Assembly (NCBI GenBank): GCA_030035585.1
Contig: CM057462.1
Location: 99,903,234 to 99,967,233, forward strand
Direction of reading: 5' to 3'
Length of the DNA: 64,000 nucleotides
From: Dugong dugon
Taxonomy: Eukaryota; Chordata; Mammalia; Sirenia; Dugongidae
Part shown: piece by piece, positions 44,562 through 57,818 of the stretch
How positions within the stretch are numbered: the first letter of the stretch is position 1
How the letters are laid out: the number at the start of each line of letters is the position of its first letter
Position numbers and translations under genes: made by a program
The notes under the pieces: generated by a model
What the model was told of the DNA's origin: nothing
The model's input: the letters and a program-made list of their open reading frames with translations, nothing else
Database searches by the model: none

Positions 44562-47500
44562 GTGAGCTGGGTGTTGGGAGGTCCAGGGTGGGTCAGAAAA
44601 AGCGAGATGGCTCATAAATTAAAAAGGCACGCAAGTGATTTATAATATGGCTTATACATTAGAAAGGCACCTCGAAAGGATGTTTCCTATACCTGTAATC
44701 CTCCTTGCAGTAGAGTTTTGTATTGCATGACCCAGTGATCACATCTTTTGATAAGCCAGACTGAAGGAACAGTTTGTAGAACTTGTCAAGTAGATTGGAC
44801 TTGAAATTTATGTATTTTGGCAAACTTGCAGTTGAAAACCGAGGGCCATAATGTTCTAGAATTACCATTAGCAGCAAAAATTATAGGCATATAGTAAAGA
44901 GCCAGATAAAAAATCTAATGGTCTGTAACTCGCCTGTAATTAAGACTGTTCCTGATAGATGTATTCAGTTGTTAATAGTGACTGAGTATTTACTGTGTAC
45001 TAGATACATACTTACATGTATTATATCTTCTGTATTACATGTATTATCTCATATAATCCTTACAACAACCCTAGTCCGAACTACACTCTAATTTTTCCAA
45101 TGAAAAAGCTGAGGTTTAAGGTTGTTAAGTAACTAGCTTAAGGCCACAAGGCTAGTAAGTGATGAAGCTGGGATTCAAACCCTGCTCTAGAACCCCCCAC
45201 ACTTAGCCACTAGGCTACACTGTGCTGTACTCCAATAATTCTAGCAATAATGTAACCCATTGCATCATTTCAGCAATGTGGCTTAGTGATTCAGAGTATT
45301 AATTAGGTAGTCAGAGGACCTTGGTTTGAGCTGGGTGACCATGAGCAATTTACCTAACCTATCAGTTTGATCCTGTGTAAATGGGGGTAATGATAGTACC
45401 TACAACTTAAATTGTTGAGGTGAATATAAAGTTGCATGGTACATAAGTGCTCAGTGGTAAAAACCAAGAAACCAAACTCATTGCTGTCAAGTCGATTCTG
45501 ACTCATAGGTAGTGTGGTATTTAACAACCTGATCAGAGGGCAGGGCAGGTATTAGACACTTTTTACAGAAAAGGAACCTGACCCAGAGTCACACATAAAT
45601 GACTTGTGTCAGGCCTGTGGGAGCCCTTGTAGCGCAGTGGTTAAGAGCTTGGCTGCTAACCAAAATATTAGCAGTTCAAATCCACCAGCCACTCCTTGGA
45701 AAATCCATTGACAGTTCTATTCTGTCCTAAAGGGTCGCTATGAGTCAGAATCCACTCGGCGGCAACTGGTTTGGTTTGGGTTTTGGTCAGGATTATGAGA
45801 GAGCTCCTTTGTTAATCACACAGCCCCCCCCCCCCCACCTTTATGGCCTACTTAATGGATTTTGAAGTATTTAAAAGTTGCTGAGGGTCACAAGAAATCA
45901 GTTAAACTGTGTAAGGTCCTAAACCTTGATGATGCTTCAAAAACCTCTTTAGTGTGTTATGTAAGTACAGGAAAATTCTTAGACTTAGCCCTTAGTTTTG
46001 TGAGGTATAGTTCTAAGGGCATTTCTATAGCTGGTTTAGGATTCTTCTAGCTACTGTATTTTGGAATCAAGGTATGCACACAACCTGTCTTCCAAGCATG
46101 CAGTCTTTCTTGGTGTAAGGTTTAAAAGTAAATGCTGCCCAGATTTTGGCACTACATACAAAAGTTAACCATTCAGTCATGATATTCATAATTAAATACT
46201 TTCACAAAACCATCAGGGTTAATAAAACTCACAAGACCATGCTTAATACCTTTAAAAAACTCAATAGCACTAAAGGGAATTTGGAGAGCTATGAGTCAGA
46301 ATAGACTCGATGGTAACAGGTTTGGTTTTTTTTTGGTTTTGGAGAGTGATTGAATGGGCCTGAGAGTCGACATTTGCCACTGAGCCTTCAAGTTTTCTTT
46401 TTTTTCCCTCTACAAAGTTAAGTATCTGCCATAAATATTTATAGAAACCTGGGTACCTTTCTGTGACAGTCACCATATGAATGCAAACAAGTTTTTCTGT
46501 CTGGAGGGTAAAGAGGTGATGGTGGGGTGTGATGAGAATGTCCTAGAGTCCTATAAAATATATCTAGTCAATTTGACTAGGAGCCCTTGTGGTTACAGTG
46601 CTTACAGTGCTGGTCTGCTAACCAAAAGGTCGGCAGTTGGATCCCACCAGCCACTCAGGGAAAAAGATGCGGTAGTCTGCTTCCATAAAGATTTATAGAC
46701 TTGGAAACCCTATGGGGTAGTTCTACTCTGTCCTGTAGGGTCACTGTGAGTTGGAATCAACTTGACGACAATGGATTTGGTTTTGGTTTTGGTATTCAGT
46801 TTGCCAAAAACAAGGAAACAAAGCAACAAAACATTTTTTAAATTATTATTATTACGAATACTTTGGAGCTTCTGAATCAGAAACAGGTTGAGAGCTACTC
46901 TGTTTTGTTATGTGTTATATGAGGCACATACCACACACACATACATGCATGCACACACACCAGTTGCTGATTCATGGCAACCCCATGTGTTTCAGAGTAG
47001 AACTGTACTTCATAGGGTTTTCAATGGCTGTGACTTTTGGAAGCAGATTGCCAGGCCTTTCTTCCAAAGTAACTTCTGAGTGGGTTTGAACAGCCAACCT
47101 TCCGGTTAGTAGCCTAATGCTTAACCTTTTGCACCACTTAGGGACTCCTTTATATGAAGCAGGGGGAGAAAAGTATAGGACTTTTAGTTAGTGTTCAAAC
47201 CCTTGGTTTGAATTCTGGCTCTGACCTTCCCTAGGTTACTATGTTTGGCTTCAGTTTCCTCAAAGCAAGTTGTGAGGATTAAATAAGATGACTATATGAG
47301 CACAACTACTACAGTACCATCCATGTAAAAGGAACATAATGCCAATTTTAAAAAGTATTATGTGGTGCTACCTTGCTGAGAATTACTCCCTATTTTTTTA
47401 GTCACTTCTGTAGAGCCAAAATCTGAACTTTGAGCACATGGAGGATCTATTCGTTTCTTCCTGTTGCATGCTAAACAAAACTTTGTATTACTTATTTCTT

Positions 47501-50500
47501 AGGAACTGAAATACAGGTTAGAATTAGGTACTGTGTTAACTCATGTGATACCCCTTTTCCTAATGTCCCCAGATTAATGCGTAAGGGTGAGTCTAACAAA
47601 ATAACAATGCTAGTAATAAAGACTGTTATATACCTAGTGGTTACCATTTGCCAGATATCATACAGAGAATTTATTATACATTATCTCATTTTATCAGAAC
47701 AATTTTACAAAGTATATGGTGTTATCATTCCCATTTTGCAAATATTGAGATTGACTCTTGGAAATATTAAGTAACTTACCTATTGGCATGCAGCTCTCAA
47801 GTGGCAGAAGCAGAATTGTTATCCAGTTTGGTTGACTTCAGAGCCTCTCCTCATCACTACACCCATAACCCTGCCATGGCTCTAAGGGCACAACATGCCA
47901 TGACTAAATAGTAAAATATCATTCTGGCAGGCTGAACCCCAGGGTAGTTGTGGAGATGTCTGTGTTGGGACTCTAATATTGAACTTAAGTCTTTTAGGAT
48001 GAACTCTAGCTTCCTTTCTTCAGGGTTTTGAGTATAGCCGTTCTGGAAATCCCACCAGGAATTGCTTGGAAAAAGCAGTGGCAGCACTGGATGGGGCTAA
48101 GTACAGTAAGTAATTTACATTTTCAAAGTTTGTGAAGTCTGGAATCCTTTCTTAAATGTATAGAGAAAATCATAGAAGCACAGAATACAGAATTGGAAGA
48201 TAATAAAGATTGTTGTTGTTAGTTGCCATCAAGTCGATTCCAACTCATGGTGACCCCATATGTAACATAATAGAGCTGCTTCGTAGGGTTTTCTTGGCTA
48301 TAAGCTTAACGGAAGCAGATTGCCAGCCCTTTTCTTCTGTGGTACCTCTGGGTGGGTTCGAACTGCCTAGCAGTTGAGGGCAAGCTGTTTGCACCACCTA
48401 GGGATCTTAAAGTAAAGATTAGCTAGTTCAAAACTCTAATTTCATTTGGTAAAATATTGAATCATTTGCCCAGCGTCCCACAGTTGGTATAATATGCATA
48501 GTGAAATTATCAAGTAAAAACAAATATGAATAGAGGTAAAGTGGCAGCATTTACCATTTAGAACTCATGTAAGTACACTTTTCATCTGTAACTGTCACTA
48601 TAAATAGGTAAACATTAACACTACCTATGAGAATATAAACTTTCTTACTCTGGTTCCTTCGTTCTAGTAGTTTGTCCCTGAGAATAGCACCAAGGTTTAT
48701 TTTTAAATAGCCCAGTGCCCTTGGTAATGTGCTCTCAGAGATTAGGGATTAACTAATTAAATCTTGGTGTTTCATTTTTTTTTAATTAAGAGAGTAGAAT
48801 GCTGTGAAATCATCTTTATGTAATATTGTATTGTATTTTCAGTGAAAGTTTATACAGCAAATTAGGTTCCCATTTAACAACTACAACAAAAATTGTTCAG
48901 TGACATTGGTAACATTTTTCACATTGTGTCAACATTCTCATTCATTCCATTCTGCATGTTTTGTTTTCAGTAATCTGGTTGTTTCTCTGTTCCCTTACCC
49001 TTTCATCTTTGCTTTAGAGTAATTGTTGACCATTCAGTCTCATACAGATGATTTTTTAAAGGTGCGCGGTACTCAGTGATCATATTCTTTGTTATATGAG
49101 CCGATCAGTTATTTAGAAAAAAGATGACCTCAGGGAGTAGTTTCAGCTCAAGGTTTACAGAATATCTCAGAGCAATAGTCTCAGGGACTCCTCTAGTCTC
49201 AACTGGCCCAGTAAGTTTGGACTTTCTAAGAATTAGGGTTCTGTTCCACATTCTTCTCCTCTTCCATCAGGATCCATCTGTTGTGGCCCTGATAAGAATG
49301 GTCACTAGTGGTAGCCGGGCACCATTGAATTATTTTGGTCTCAGGGTAGATGAGGCCGTGGTTCGTGTAGACTGTTAGTCTTGTAGGCTAGTTTCTTCTT
49401 TGAGTCTTCGGTTTCCTTCTTTCTCTTTTGCTTCAGATGAGAAGAGACTGGTAGTTGTATCTTCTTTGTATATTTTTTTGTAAATGATTCTAAATAAGGT
49501 CAGAGCAGAGCCCTGGTGGCGCAGTGGTTAAGAGTTTGGCTGCTAACCAAAATGCTGACAGTTCTAATCCACCAGCCGCTCCTTGGAAACCCTATGGGGC
49601 AGTTCTACTCTGGCCTATAGGGTCGCTATGAGTCAGAATCAACTCGACAGCAAAGGGTTTTTTTTTTTTTTTTGGGTTAGTGAATGGAAAATAAGAGTCT
49701 TATGTGTCCATTATCATTAAGTAAACTTATCAGCCACATCTCAGGTCTGATTTTGAGTTTTGTTAAAATATTTTCTGAGTTGCATATCCATGTAATTAAT
49801 GAATGAATCATATCTTGACTCCATTCCATAAGTTTGAAATTTCTTTAGAATTTGATATTTTTAACTATAATTTAATTGCCAGTAGGCCTTTTATCTCAGA
49901 CTTTTATAAAGAATTATTTCCTCAGAGTGTTTCAGAGAAATGTTATAACCAAGGCAGAATTGATGTAACACAAAAGTATCTCCCCACATTATATTTTTTA
50001 TTTTAAAGACATTTCACTTTTGCAGTAAAAAGGGAGATTCTGTAATGGTATTAATCAGGTGACATTTGGAGACTCAGAAGTGATGGCTGTCCTATCAGCA
50101 GAAAGAGGGAGATAAATGGAAGCTTTTTAACCAATGTTGTTGGTAGCTCCTGTTGAGTCAGCCCCCATCTCATGGCAAAACATGAGCTGGTATGATCCAG
50201 GGGTTTTCATTAACTGATTATCAGAAACAGATTTCTAGGCCTTTATTCTTAGTCCATGTTAGTCTGGAAGCTCTTCTGGAATCTGTTCAGCATCATAGCA
50301 ACATGCAAGCCTGCACTGACAGATGGGTGGTAGCTGTGTACGAGGTGCATCGGCTGGGAATCGAACTCTGGTCTCCTGTATGGGAGGGCGAGAGAACTCT
50401 ACCACTGAACCTCTCCGATAGGTTGGACTTTTTGGCTTACTCTAACTTGTTTTTTTATTTTAGGTTTGGCCTTTGCTTCAGGTTTAGCAGCCACTGTGAC

Positions 50501-53500
50501 TATCACCCATCTTTTAAAAGCAGGAGACCAAATTATTTGTATGGATGATGTATATGGAGGTAGGTGACTCTTTTTGTTCATATTGTGTCAACTGATATTT
50601 TAAAGAAAATAAAGTGAGTCCTGAATTATATTAATAGTGTTACCAGTATCATTGATTGTTATCTTTTGAAAGTGTGATGGGTACCTCTGTGCTGGCTCAG
50701 ACTTGGTAAAGAAGAAGCATAAATACTTAGGACCCATGCTTGTAATAAGAGATTACTTGACAAGAATTTCATTTAAAATGCTTCTGGAGTGAGGATATAG
50801 AACTTGATTAACATTCTGCTCTAGAGGAGATTGTGTTTAGAAGAGAGTATTCTAATGTAATTTAAAATTTTATTTGCAATAGAGATAAACTATAATACAG
50901 GCCATTCTTAAACAGCTTAACCCTGCCTCCTTTTCTGCATTTCTTTTTTTTGCGGGGAGTTTCAGGGGACCTTTTGAAAATCTATTGAAAGCCCCTTGGA
51001 AAATGTACTTAAGACTATACACACAACATTTAGCATTTAATTTCAGGGATCTCGTAGACTGATCCCTTGAAACCTGTCATGACTTTAAATATAAGAACTT
51101 CCATTCTAAAGAGCTTAAATGTGAGTTCCTTAGAGTGGAGATTGGAGAAGAAAACAGGCTGGCACGTACCTTTAAGTAAGACTGATTTTCATGTTCAAAA
51201 CAACAAAGAATTTTGTAAATATACACATATATTCCTAACTCTCCCAAATAAAAAATGTGGCTTCTGGAATGTTATCATCATTTTATATAGCTCTTATCTG
51301 AACAGAATGTTAAATCAGTAAGTTTTTCGAACGAACAGACTCCCTTTTATTAATCATTTTCTTTCTCTCAGAAATTTGTACAAGCTTTGTATTTTAACTT
51401 AGATCCTTTTACTAATTTGCTGAATTGAAATGAAGGAAATCCTTTTGGTTACTTTGAACCAACATAATGCATTATGAAAACATCATGGTAAATATAGGTA
51501 CAAAATCCTGAAAATTACTGTTGGTTTTTAATAATTATTTAATTTATTATCAAATCTCACATTAACTATGGTCAGTCTACATAACATCAAAAGTCCAGCA
51601 TATCTGTGATTATTAAATTTTTGTTTGAATTATCAATAGCAATTTTCCCTTTAAATGTGCATATGTGAAAATTAAATCCAGAGCAATGTTTATAAAAAAA
51701 AATCATTGTAAGTTGAAGATTTGTCTTCTTTCAGTTTAAAAATCTAGTAGTTTGATTTACATGGTCTCATTTTACCTATTAAAACTTTCAGAGCCAAATA
51801 ACAGAAAGACTGAGAAAGTGCAAAGAATATGTAATCCATTCTTTTCTATTACCAAAGTATAAACAGAGTAAAAATTTGTTTTGAACATTTTATAGACATT
51901 GGTTCATTTATTTTAGATTTGAGTACTAGGACAAAATTCTTAACAAAGACGTTGATGTTTCAGGGAGCGTGCCACTTGGTGTTTGAATAGTAGAGATTAC
52001 ATGTTTTGAGAAGTATTTTCTGCTTCGTCTCATTTGATGTGGATATCAAGTGTGTTTTATTTGACTCTTGAACCTTTAGTTTAAAATCCAAGCCTTATAT
52101 TCTTTACTATGCAAGATAGCAAAACTATTTAACAAAACTAAAATTGCATTTAGTTGTATTTTTATTGAGCATTGAGAATTCCTTATATTTTTCAGATGTT
52201 TATACCTATTGGGAACATTTCTTAATGCAATGTTCTCCATTTTATCTGATTCTTTTCTGCCTCAGGTACCAACAGATATTTCAGGCAGGTGGCTACCAAA
52301 TTTGGATTGAAGGTTTCTTTTGTTGATTGTTCCGAAACCAAATTGCTGGAGGCAGCAATTACACCAGAAACCAAGGTACTCAGTTAATTTTCAGATTTGT
52401 CTGTTTTCCCTGTAATGTTTTGTTTTCTCATTCCTGTTTACTACAGGATATAATTTAAATCTGAACAACACATTTTATTAAAAGCCATTGGAACTGATCA
52501 ACAAGATTAAGGCAGATCTGACATCTCCCATGCAACGAAGCCTAATTGTTAAGAAGTTGAATTCTGGAGTAGGATTTAAATCCTAATTCTGTATCATACT
52601 TGGTGTATTATCTTTGGAGAATTATTTAACCAAAGTCTCAGTTTTTTCATCTGAAGAATGGGTGTTATCTTACTTGCTTTATGGGAAGATGGTTGTGAAA
52701 ATTAAATGAGATAATGCATATAAAATGCTTAGTACACTACCTGATACATGATAATTGTTAAAACATTTGTTAGCTGAGAGGATGCGTCTCATAACTGCTT
52801 TACCCAGCTAGTATTGGTAACCCAAAGTCATCCCAAAGATGGAGTTAGAGAAAAGGAAGCTTACCAAGCCCCCAAACCCTAAGCACAGTGGCATTTTAAG
52901 GGTTCTAACGAATACTTCAGCAAAATAAGAGTGAGAAGTAGAGAGTGAGGCACAAGCAATCTTTAACCTCTGTCCTGGGAAGTTTGTATGCCACCAGAAG
53001 GTGTTTTGTGTCTCAGTGAATGGCATATGTGATATTCTTTCTTGAGACTTCATTTAAATTCTGAACATGTACAAGAAGGACCAGTGTCTTTTATAAGACA
53101 GCTTTTCTAACTTTTTGCTAATGATTAAAAGGTTTGAACTGTACTCAAGATTTTGTTGCAGTGGATGCTAAAAAACAAAAAATCCTTTTGAGCACAAATA
53201 ATTACTTTGGATAATAACACAGTGGTAAGCTTTGGGTGATTCAGGTTTGTTTTCAAAGGAACTTGGGGGAAAGACAATTATTAAAATAGCTGGTCTGAGT
53301 CTAAGGGAAGAAAGCAAATATTAAGTCTTGACAACAGAACTTTATATTGTAACTCTTAACCGACTTGAATTAATACCCCTGAAATATCTGAGTCCTCATT
53401 TGAAGTAGAATTTTAAAGAGTCTGTGTAAAATTTTATTTATTTCTATTATTTATTTATTTATTATCTGTGGGAATAATAAATTCTCACCCAGGAATAATT

Positions 53501-56500
53501 TTTATAGATTCTTTAAATAGGTCAAGATTCTTGTAGAAGACACATTATCTTAACCACCTTACTTTTTGTACAGTAAAACTCTGGAGTAGGAACAGATTGT
53601 TAAACCAGATCTCTTGCCCTTTTATATAGCTAATAAGAAAAAAAAAATCGTTAGTCCTTTTAAAAAGAAAGTTGTAGATAATATAATTCAATACAGTGAC
53701 ACCTTGTTTTAACAAATAGAATTCTCTTCTTTTCTTTATTCTTTTCAATAACTGTTGAGCCCATACTGTGTGCCCGAATTGTGCTAGGTTTAGGGGATGT
53801 ACAGGTAAATATGATACAGCCCCTTTCTTAAGTGAGCTGTAGCCAGGGTTTCTGTTGTTCATTCCGAATCTTCTGCTTTTCCTCAAGTCCCAGGTGCATT
53901 GTTTTATAGTGTCTAGTATATCAGAAAGGAGCCCTGGTGGTGCAGTGACTAAGTGCTCAGCTGCTAACCAAAAGGTTGGCTGTTTGAACCCACCAGTGGC
54001 TTGGGGTAGTTCTACTCATATATGGTTGCTGTGAGTGGGAATTGACTCGATGGCACACAACAACAACACAATACATCAGAATTATTTAAGTTAGTATCAG
54101 GGATATTTTTGTCATCATAGGGATAATTCTGTTTAGTGAAAACTCTAGGATGTATCCTTATACCATCTATGATATTTATCTTTGAGAAGAAAATTCCAGT
54201 CCCTGAAACATATCTTTGGAATACATCCAGTTTTTTATCGAAAAGAATTACAATAATTAAATTTAGCACTTTTTTGCTTATACCATATGTATATTATCTC
54301 ATTTGATCCTTACAATAACTATATAAAATAGATATTATCAACACATTTACAGATGGAGAATTGAAGACAAAAAACCAAACCCATTGCTGTCAAGTCAGTT
54401 CTGACTCATAGCGACCCTATAGGACAGAATAGAACTGCCCCATACAGTTTCCAAGGAGCACCTGGTAGATTTGAACTGCTGACCTTTTGGTTAGCAGCCC
54501 TAACTCTTAACCACTATGCCACCAGCGTTTCCACGTGAGGAATAAAGAGGGTAAATTACTTAGCTATGGCCTCTCAGAAATTTGTGGAAGAGGCTAGAAT
54601 ACAGAGTTAAACTTTACATGTTCATAATCTATACATTTAATTATATAATGTAGCCCCCAAATTGTTAAAATATATGAGATATATGTATGTAAAGTATATT
54701 TTTACAAACCATTGTTATATACTGAATTATTTTTAGCTTGTTTGGGTTGAAACTCCCACAAACCCTATCTTGAAGATGATTGACATTGAAGCCTGTGCAC
54801 ACATTGTCCATAAACACGGAGACATTATTTTGGTCGTGGACAACACTTTTATGTCGGCGTATTTCCAAGTAAGTGAAAAGAGTTTTTCTTTTGGCATTGT
54901 TAGTAGACTACATAGATGCCTGTAATTAGGAAAGGAAAGACTCATTTACATTAAAAGCATTATCAAACTCATGAAATCTAATCATAATTATTGATGAGAC
55001 AAAGAATTATGTTTGAATCTTTTCTACAATTAGTTTTAACCTGGCTAAGCTTTCTATGAATAAAAGGGCAAGGAAAGTTATACTCAATAACATCTCGGTA
55101 TATGTTACACATACCATTTCTCCATTTCTCGTCCTTCTTTCTAGCTTCTTCTCCCTCAGTGCCCCGTAGGCTACACATAGCCTTCTGCATCTTTACCTCA
55201 TTTGCTTTATGAATTCCTACAACATTTTACATCACAGCTGTATGTATAGTAAAACCTCCAAAAGCTGAAACCTGTGTAAGGCAGAAACCTGTCAGAGAAG
55301 GAAAATTAAAATATTTTCCAGTAAAACAAGCAAGTGATAGAAAAGTGGTAAGACTGTACCCTGTCAAGGACAGAAAGCTCGTGAGATCCAGAAAAACAAG
55401 GCAGTCCCGTTGTTCCGGTTCTCACAGGTTTCACTGTATATATCTTTTTTTTTACCACCTACCCTTCTACATACACTGCCCCAATCCTCCCATATACCAT
55501 GCATTCTGTCCTTTTTTCCTGATTCTTCCTCCTTCCTGTTTTTCTCCTTTCCGAAGATTGTTTTGGAATCTCTCTATAATTGACCTGTTTTCTGCTTTTT
55601 CCTGTATGTTCTACTCCTTTCTTCTGAATAACCTAACTCTCTTTCCTTTGCTTGGTACAGTTTACCTTCTCCCTGCTCTTTTCTTCCTTCCTGTCCTTTG
55701 TGGTCATTCTTATTATACTTCCTATAGTTCATCTTTATTTTCAGGCTTCTTGAAGCCCTAGCTCATCTTCTCCAGTTCTTCAATTAGGCAGATGTTGACA
55801 AGCTCAATTGTTTACACTTCCCCCCTTCTGTTATGGGTCCTGAAGTTGGCCCAAGCTGACTCCCTGTGACTGGCAGATTCCATGGGCAGTTTGGGTGATC
55901 CTGTTCTCACCTTCCTCCATTTTATTCAGAAGGCAGTACCATGTTTTTTTTTTTTTTTTAATGTATTTTATTGTACTTTAGGTGAAGGCTTACAGAACAA
56001 ATAGTTTCTCATGAAACAGTAGTACACATGTTGTTTTATGACATTGGTTAACAACCCCACAACATATTAACCCTCTAACTTCTCAACATTTTTTTTTTTT
56101 GGTGAAAATACACATAGCCAAGGATACACCGTTTCAAAAATTTCTACATACACAGTTCTGTGACATTGACTATGCTCTTCCAGTTGTGCTGTTATTCTCA
56201 CTTAAAATGAAGGCTTACAGAACAAAATAGTTTCTCATTTAACAGTTACTACAAATGTTGCTCTATGACAATGGTTAACAATCTCACAACACATCAACAA
56301 TATCCTTACTCAACCTTGGGTTCCCTATCACCAGCTTCCTTGTCCCCTTCTGCCTTCTGGCCCTTGTCACTGGACTCCTGTACCTCGTTAGTCTCATTTG
56401 GTTTTACGGGGCTGTCCACTCCCAGGCTGAACAGTGAACCTCAGAGGTAACTTCACCACTGAGCTAAAAGGGTGTCTGGGGGCCATACTCTCAGGGTTTC

Positions 56501-57776
56501 TCCAGTCTCCTTTAGGCCAGTAAATCTGGTCTTTTTTTTTTTTGTGAGTTAGAATTTTGTTCTACATCCTTCTCCAGCTCTGTCCAGAACACTCTGTCGT
56601 GATCCTGGTCACAGGAGTCAGTGGTGATAGCCAGGCACCATCTAGCTGTACTGGACTCAGTCCGGTGGAGGCAGAAGGCACTACCATGTTTTATTTTCCT
56701 TTCGTGAAATGCAGTTCCTGGCTATATTGTATTCAGAAGCTTCATGAGCCATCTTCTGTGGCTTATGATAAATCTTTAACTGTTTCTTATATCAGGTAAA
56801 GTTCCAAGTGAAAACCCCCTGGCATCATGTATTTGCTACAGATGATTTTCACTCTTGGATTCTTTATTCCAACTCCATAATCCATATACTGCTTGCATTA
56901 GGCCAGCTCATATATCAAAGGATCTCTTTAGCTGAGTCACAGTGAGTCCTGTAATTCTGAAAGAGAACACATGAAATTTTTAGCCTTGGCCTGCCCAGGT
57001 TACTCAACAGGCTTAGCCCTCTTCCTCCTGTTACTGTCACTAAAATAGGTTCAGTTTTTCTGCCTTTCTGAAGCCTACATCGTATTCCTTATGCCAGGGA
57101 TTGGAATTTACTTCCCCTCACTTTGATGCTTTCCAGCTGAATTCATCAGAACCGCACCATCCCTTGGTAGCCACTTATCTACCAGGTATATTGGTTTCAC
57201 AAAGCAAATCTCCTGAAAAGGTCCTCTCTTTGTCTTAGCCACATGAAAACTGAATATATTCTCTTTCTTCCCTGTCCTTTGTCTCCTGGACTTCTGTAAG
57301 TCTTACGAAAGACAAAATGGGCATACCAGTGTAAAGTTTCAGAGGAGAGTCTCTGGAGTCAGGCAATCTGGGTGTGAATCCCGTCTCTACCAACTTTTTA
57401 ATCTAAATGATCATTTCACTTTTCTTAGTCTCTTTTTCTGACTTGTACAAGGAGAGTCATAAAAGTACTGATTTTACTGGGGTATTTTGTATACTACTTC
57501 ACTGGGTTGTGTTATGTATTTAGCCTGTTTTTTGGCACATACAGAGATCAATAGATGTTTGCTATTGAGTTCCCCCCCACACCCCTTTTGGCCATAGAGT
57601 GTAAAGAATGTTCACCTGGAGGAGACTTTAGGCATCATCTGGTTTGACCCCAGAGATGAGCAAACACATATGTAGAGAGTGCTTTGGGCAGTACCTTACT
57701 TAAAACGTCCTGTTTTTGGAACACCTTAAAGGAAAAGGTCCTATAGCTCCCTCTACTAACACCTTCCAAAGACTTC

Positions 57777-57818
<42 letters not shown>

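Larger units (their letters stand above)
44562..48023 (+). other. CTH: CTH intron 1
   Basis: 3.46 kb. Contains MIRs at 44978-45227 (-), 45273-45455 (+), 47186-47320 (+) and 47600-47850 (-), and SINEs at 45460, 45620, 46289, 46580 and 46960. A C-run is at about 45826-45836. The rest is unassigned. Confidence 0.85.
48106..50463 (+). other. CTH: CTH intron 2
   Basis: 2.36 kb with a SINE at 48209-48406, an L1 3' UTR fragment at 48830-49500, a SINE at 49507-49676, and a SINE with a tRNA-Gly-like head at 50143-50415. That last SINE ends only about 50 bp before exon 3. 48411-48829 is unassigned. Confidence 0.85.
52376..54736 (+). other. CTH: CTH intron 4
   Basis: 2.36 kb with a MIR at 52536-52760, a SINE at 53928-54068 and a MIR/SINE nest at 54275-54625. 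The rest is unassigned; TTTA-rich tandem near 53435-53465. Confidence 0.85.

Noticed and set aside
55345..55761. 138-codon plus-strand frame rich in Phe, Pro and Leu
   Set aside because: It lies in a pyrimidine-rich intronic stretch of CTH and its composition explains the lack of stops.
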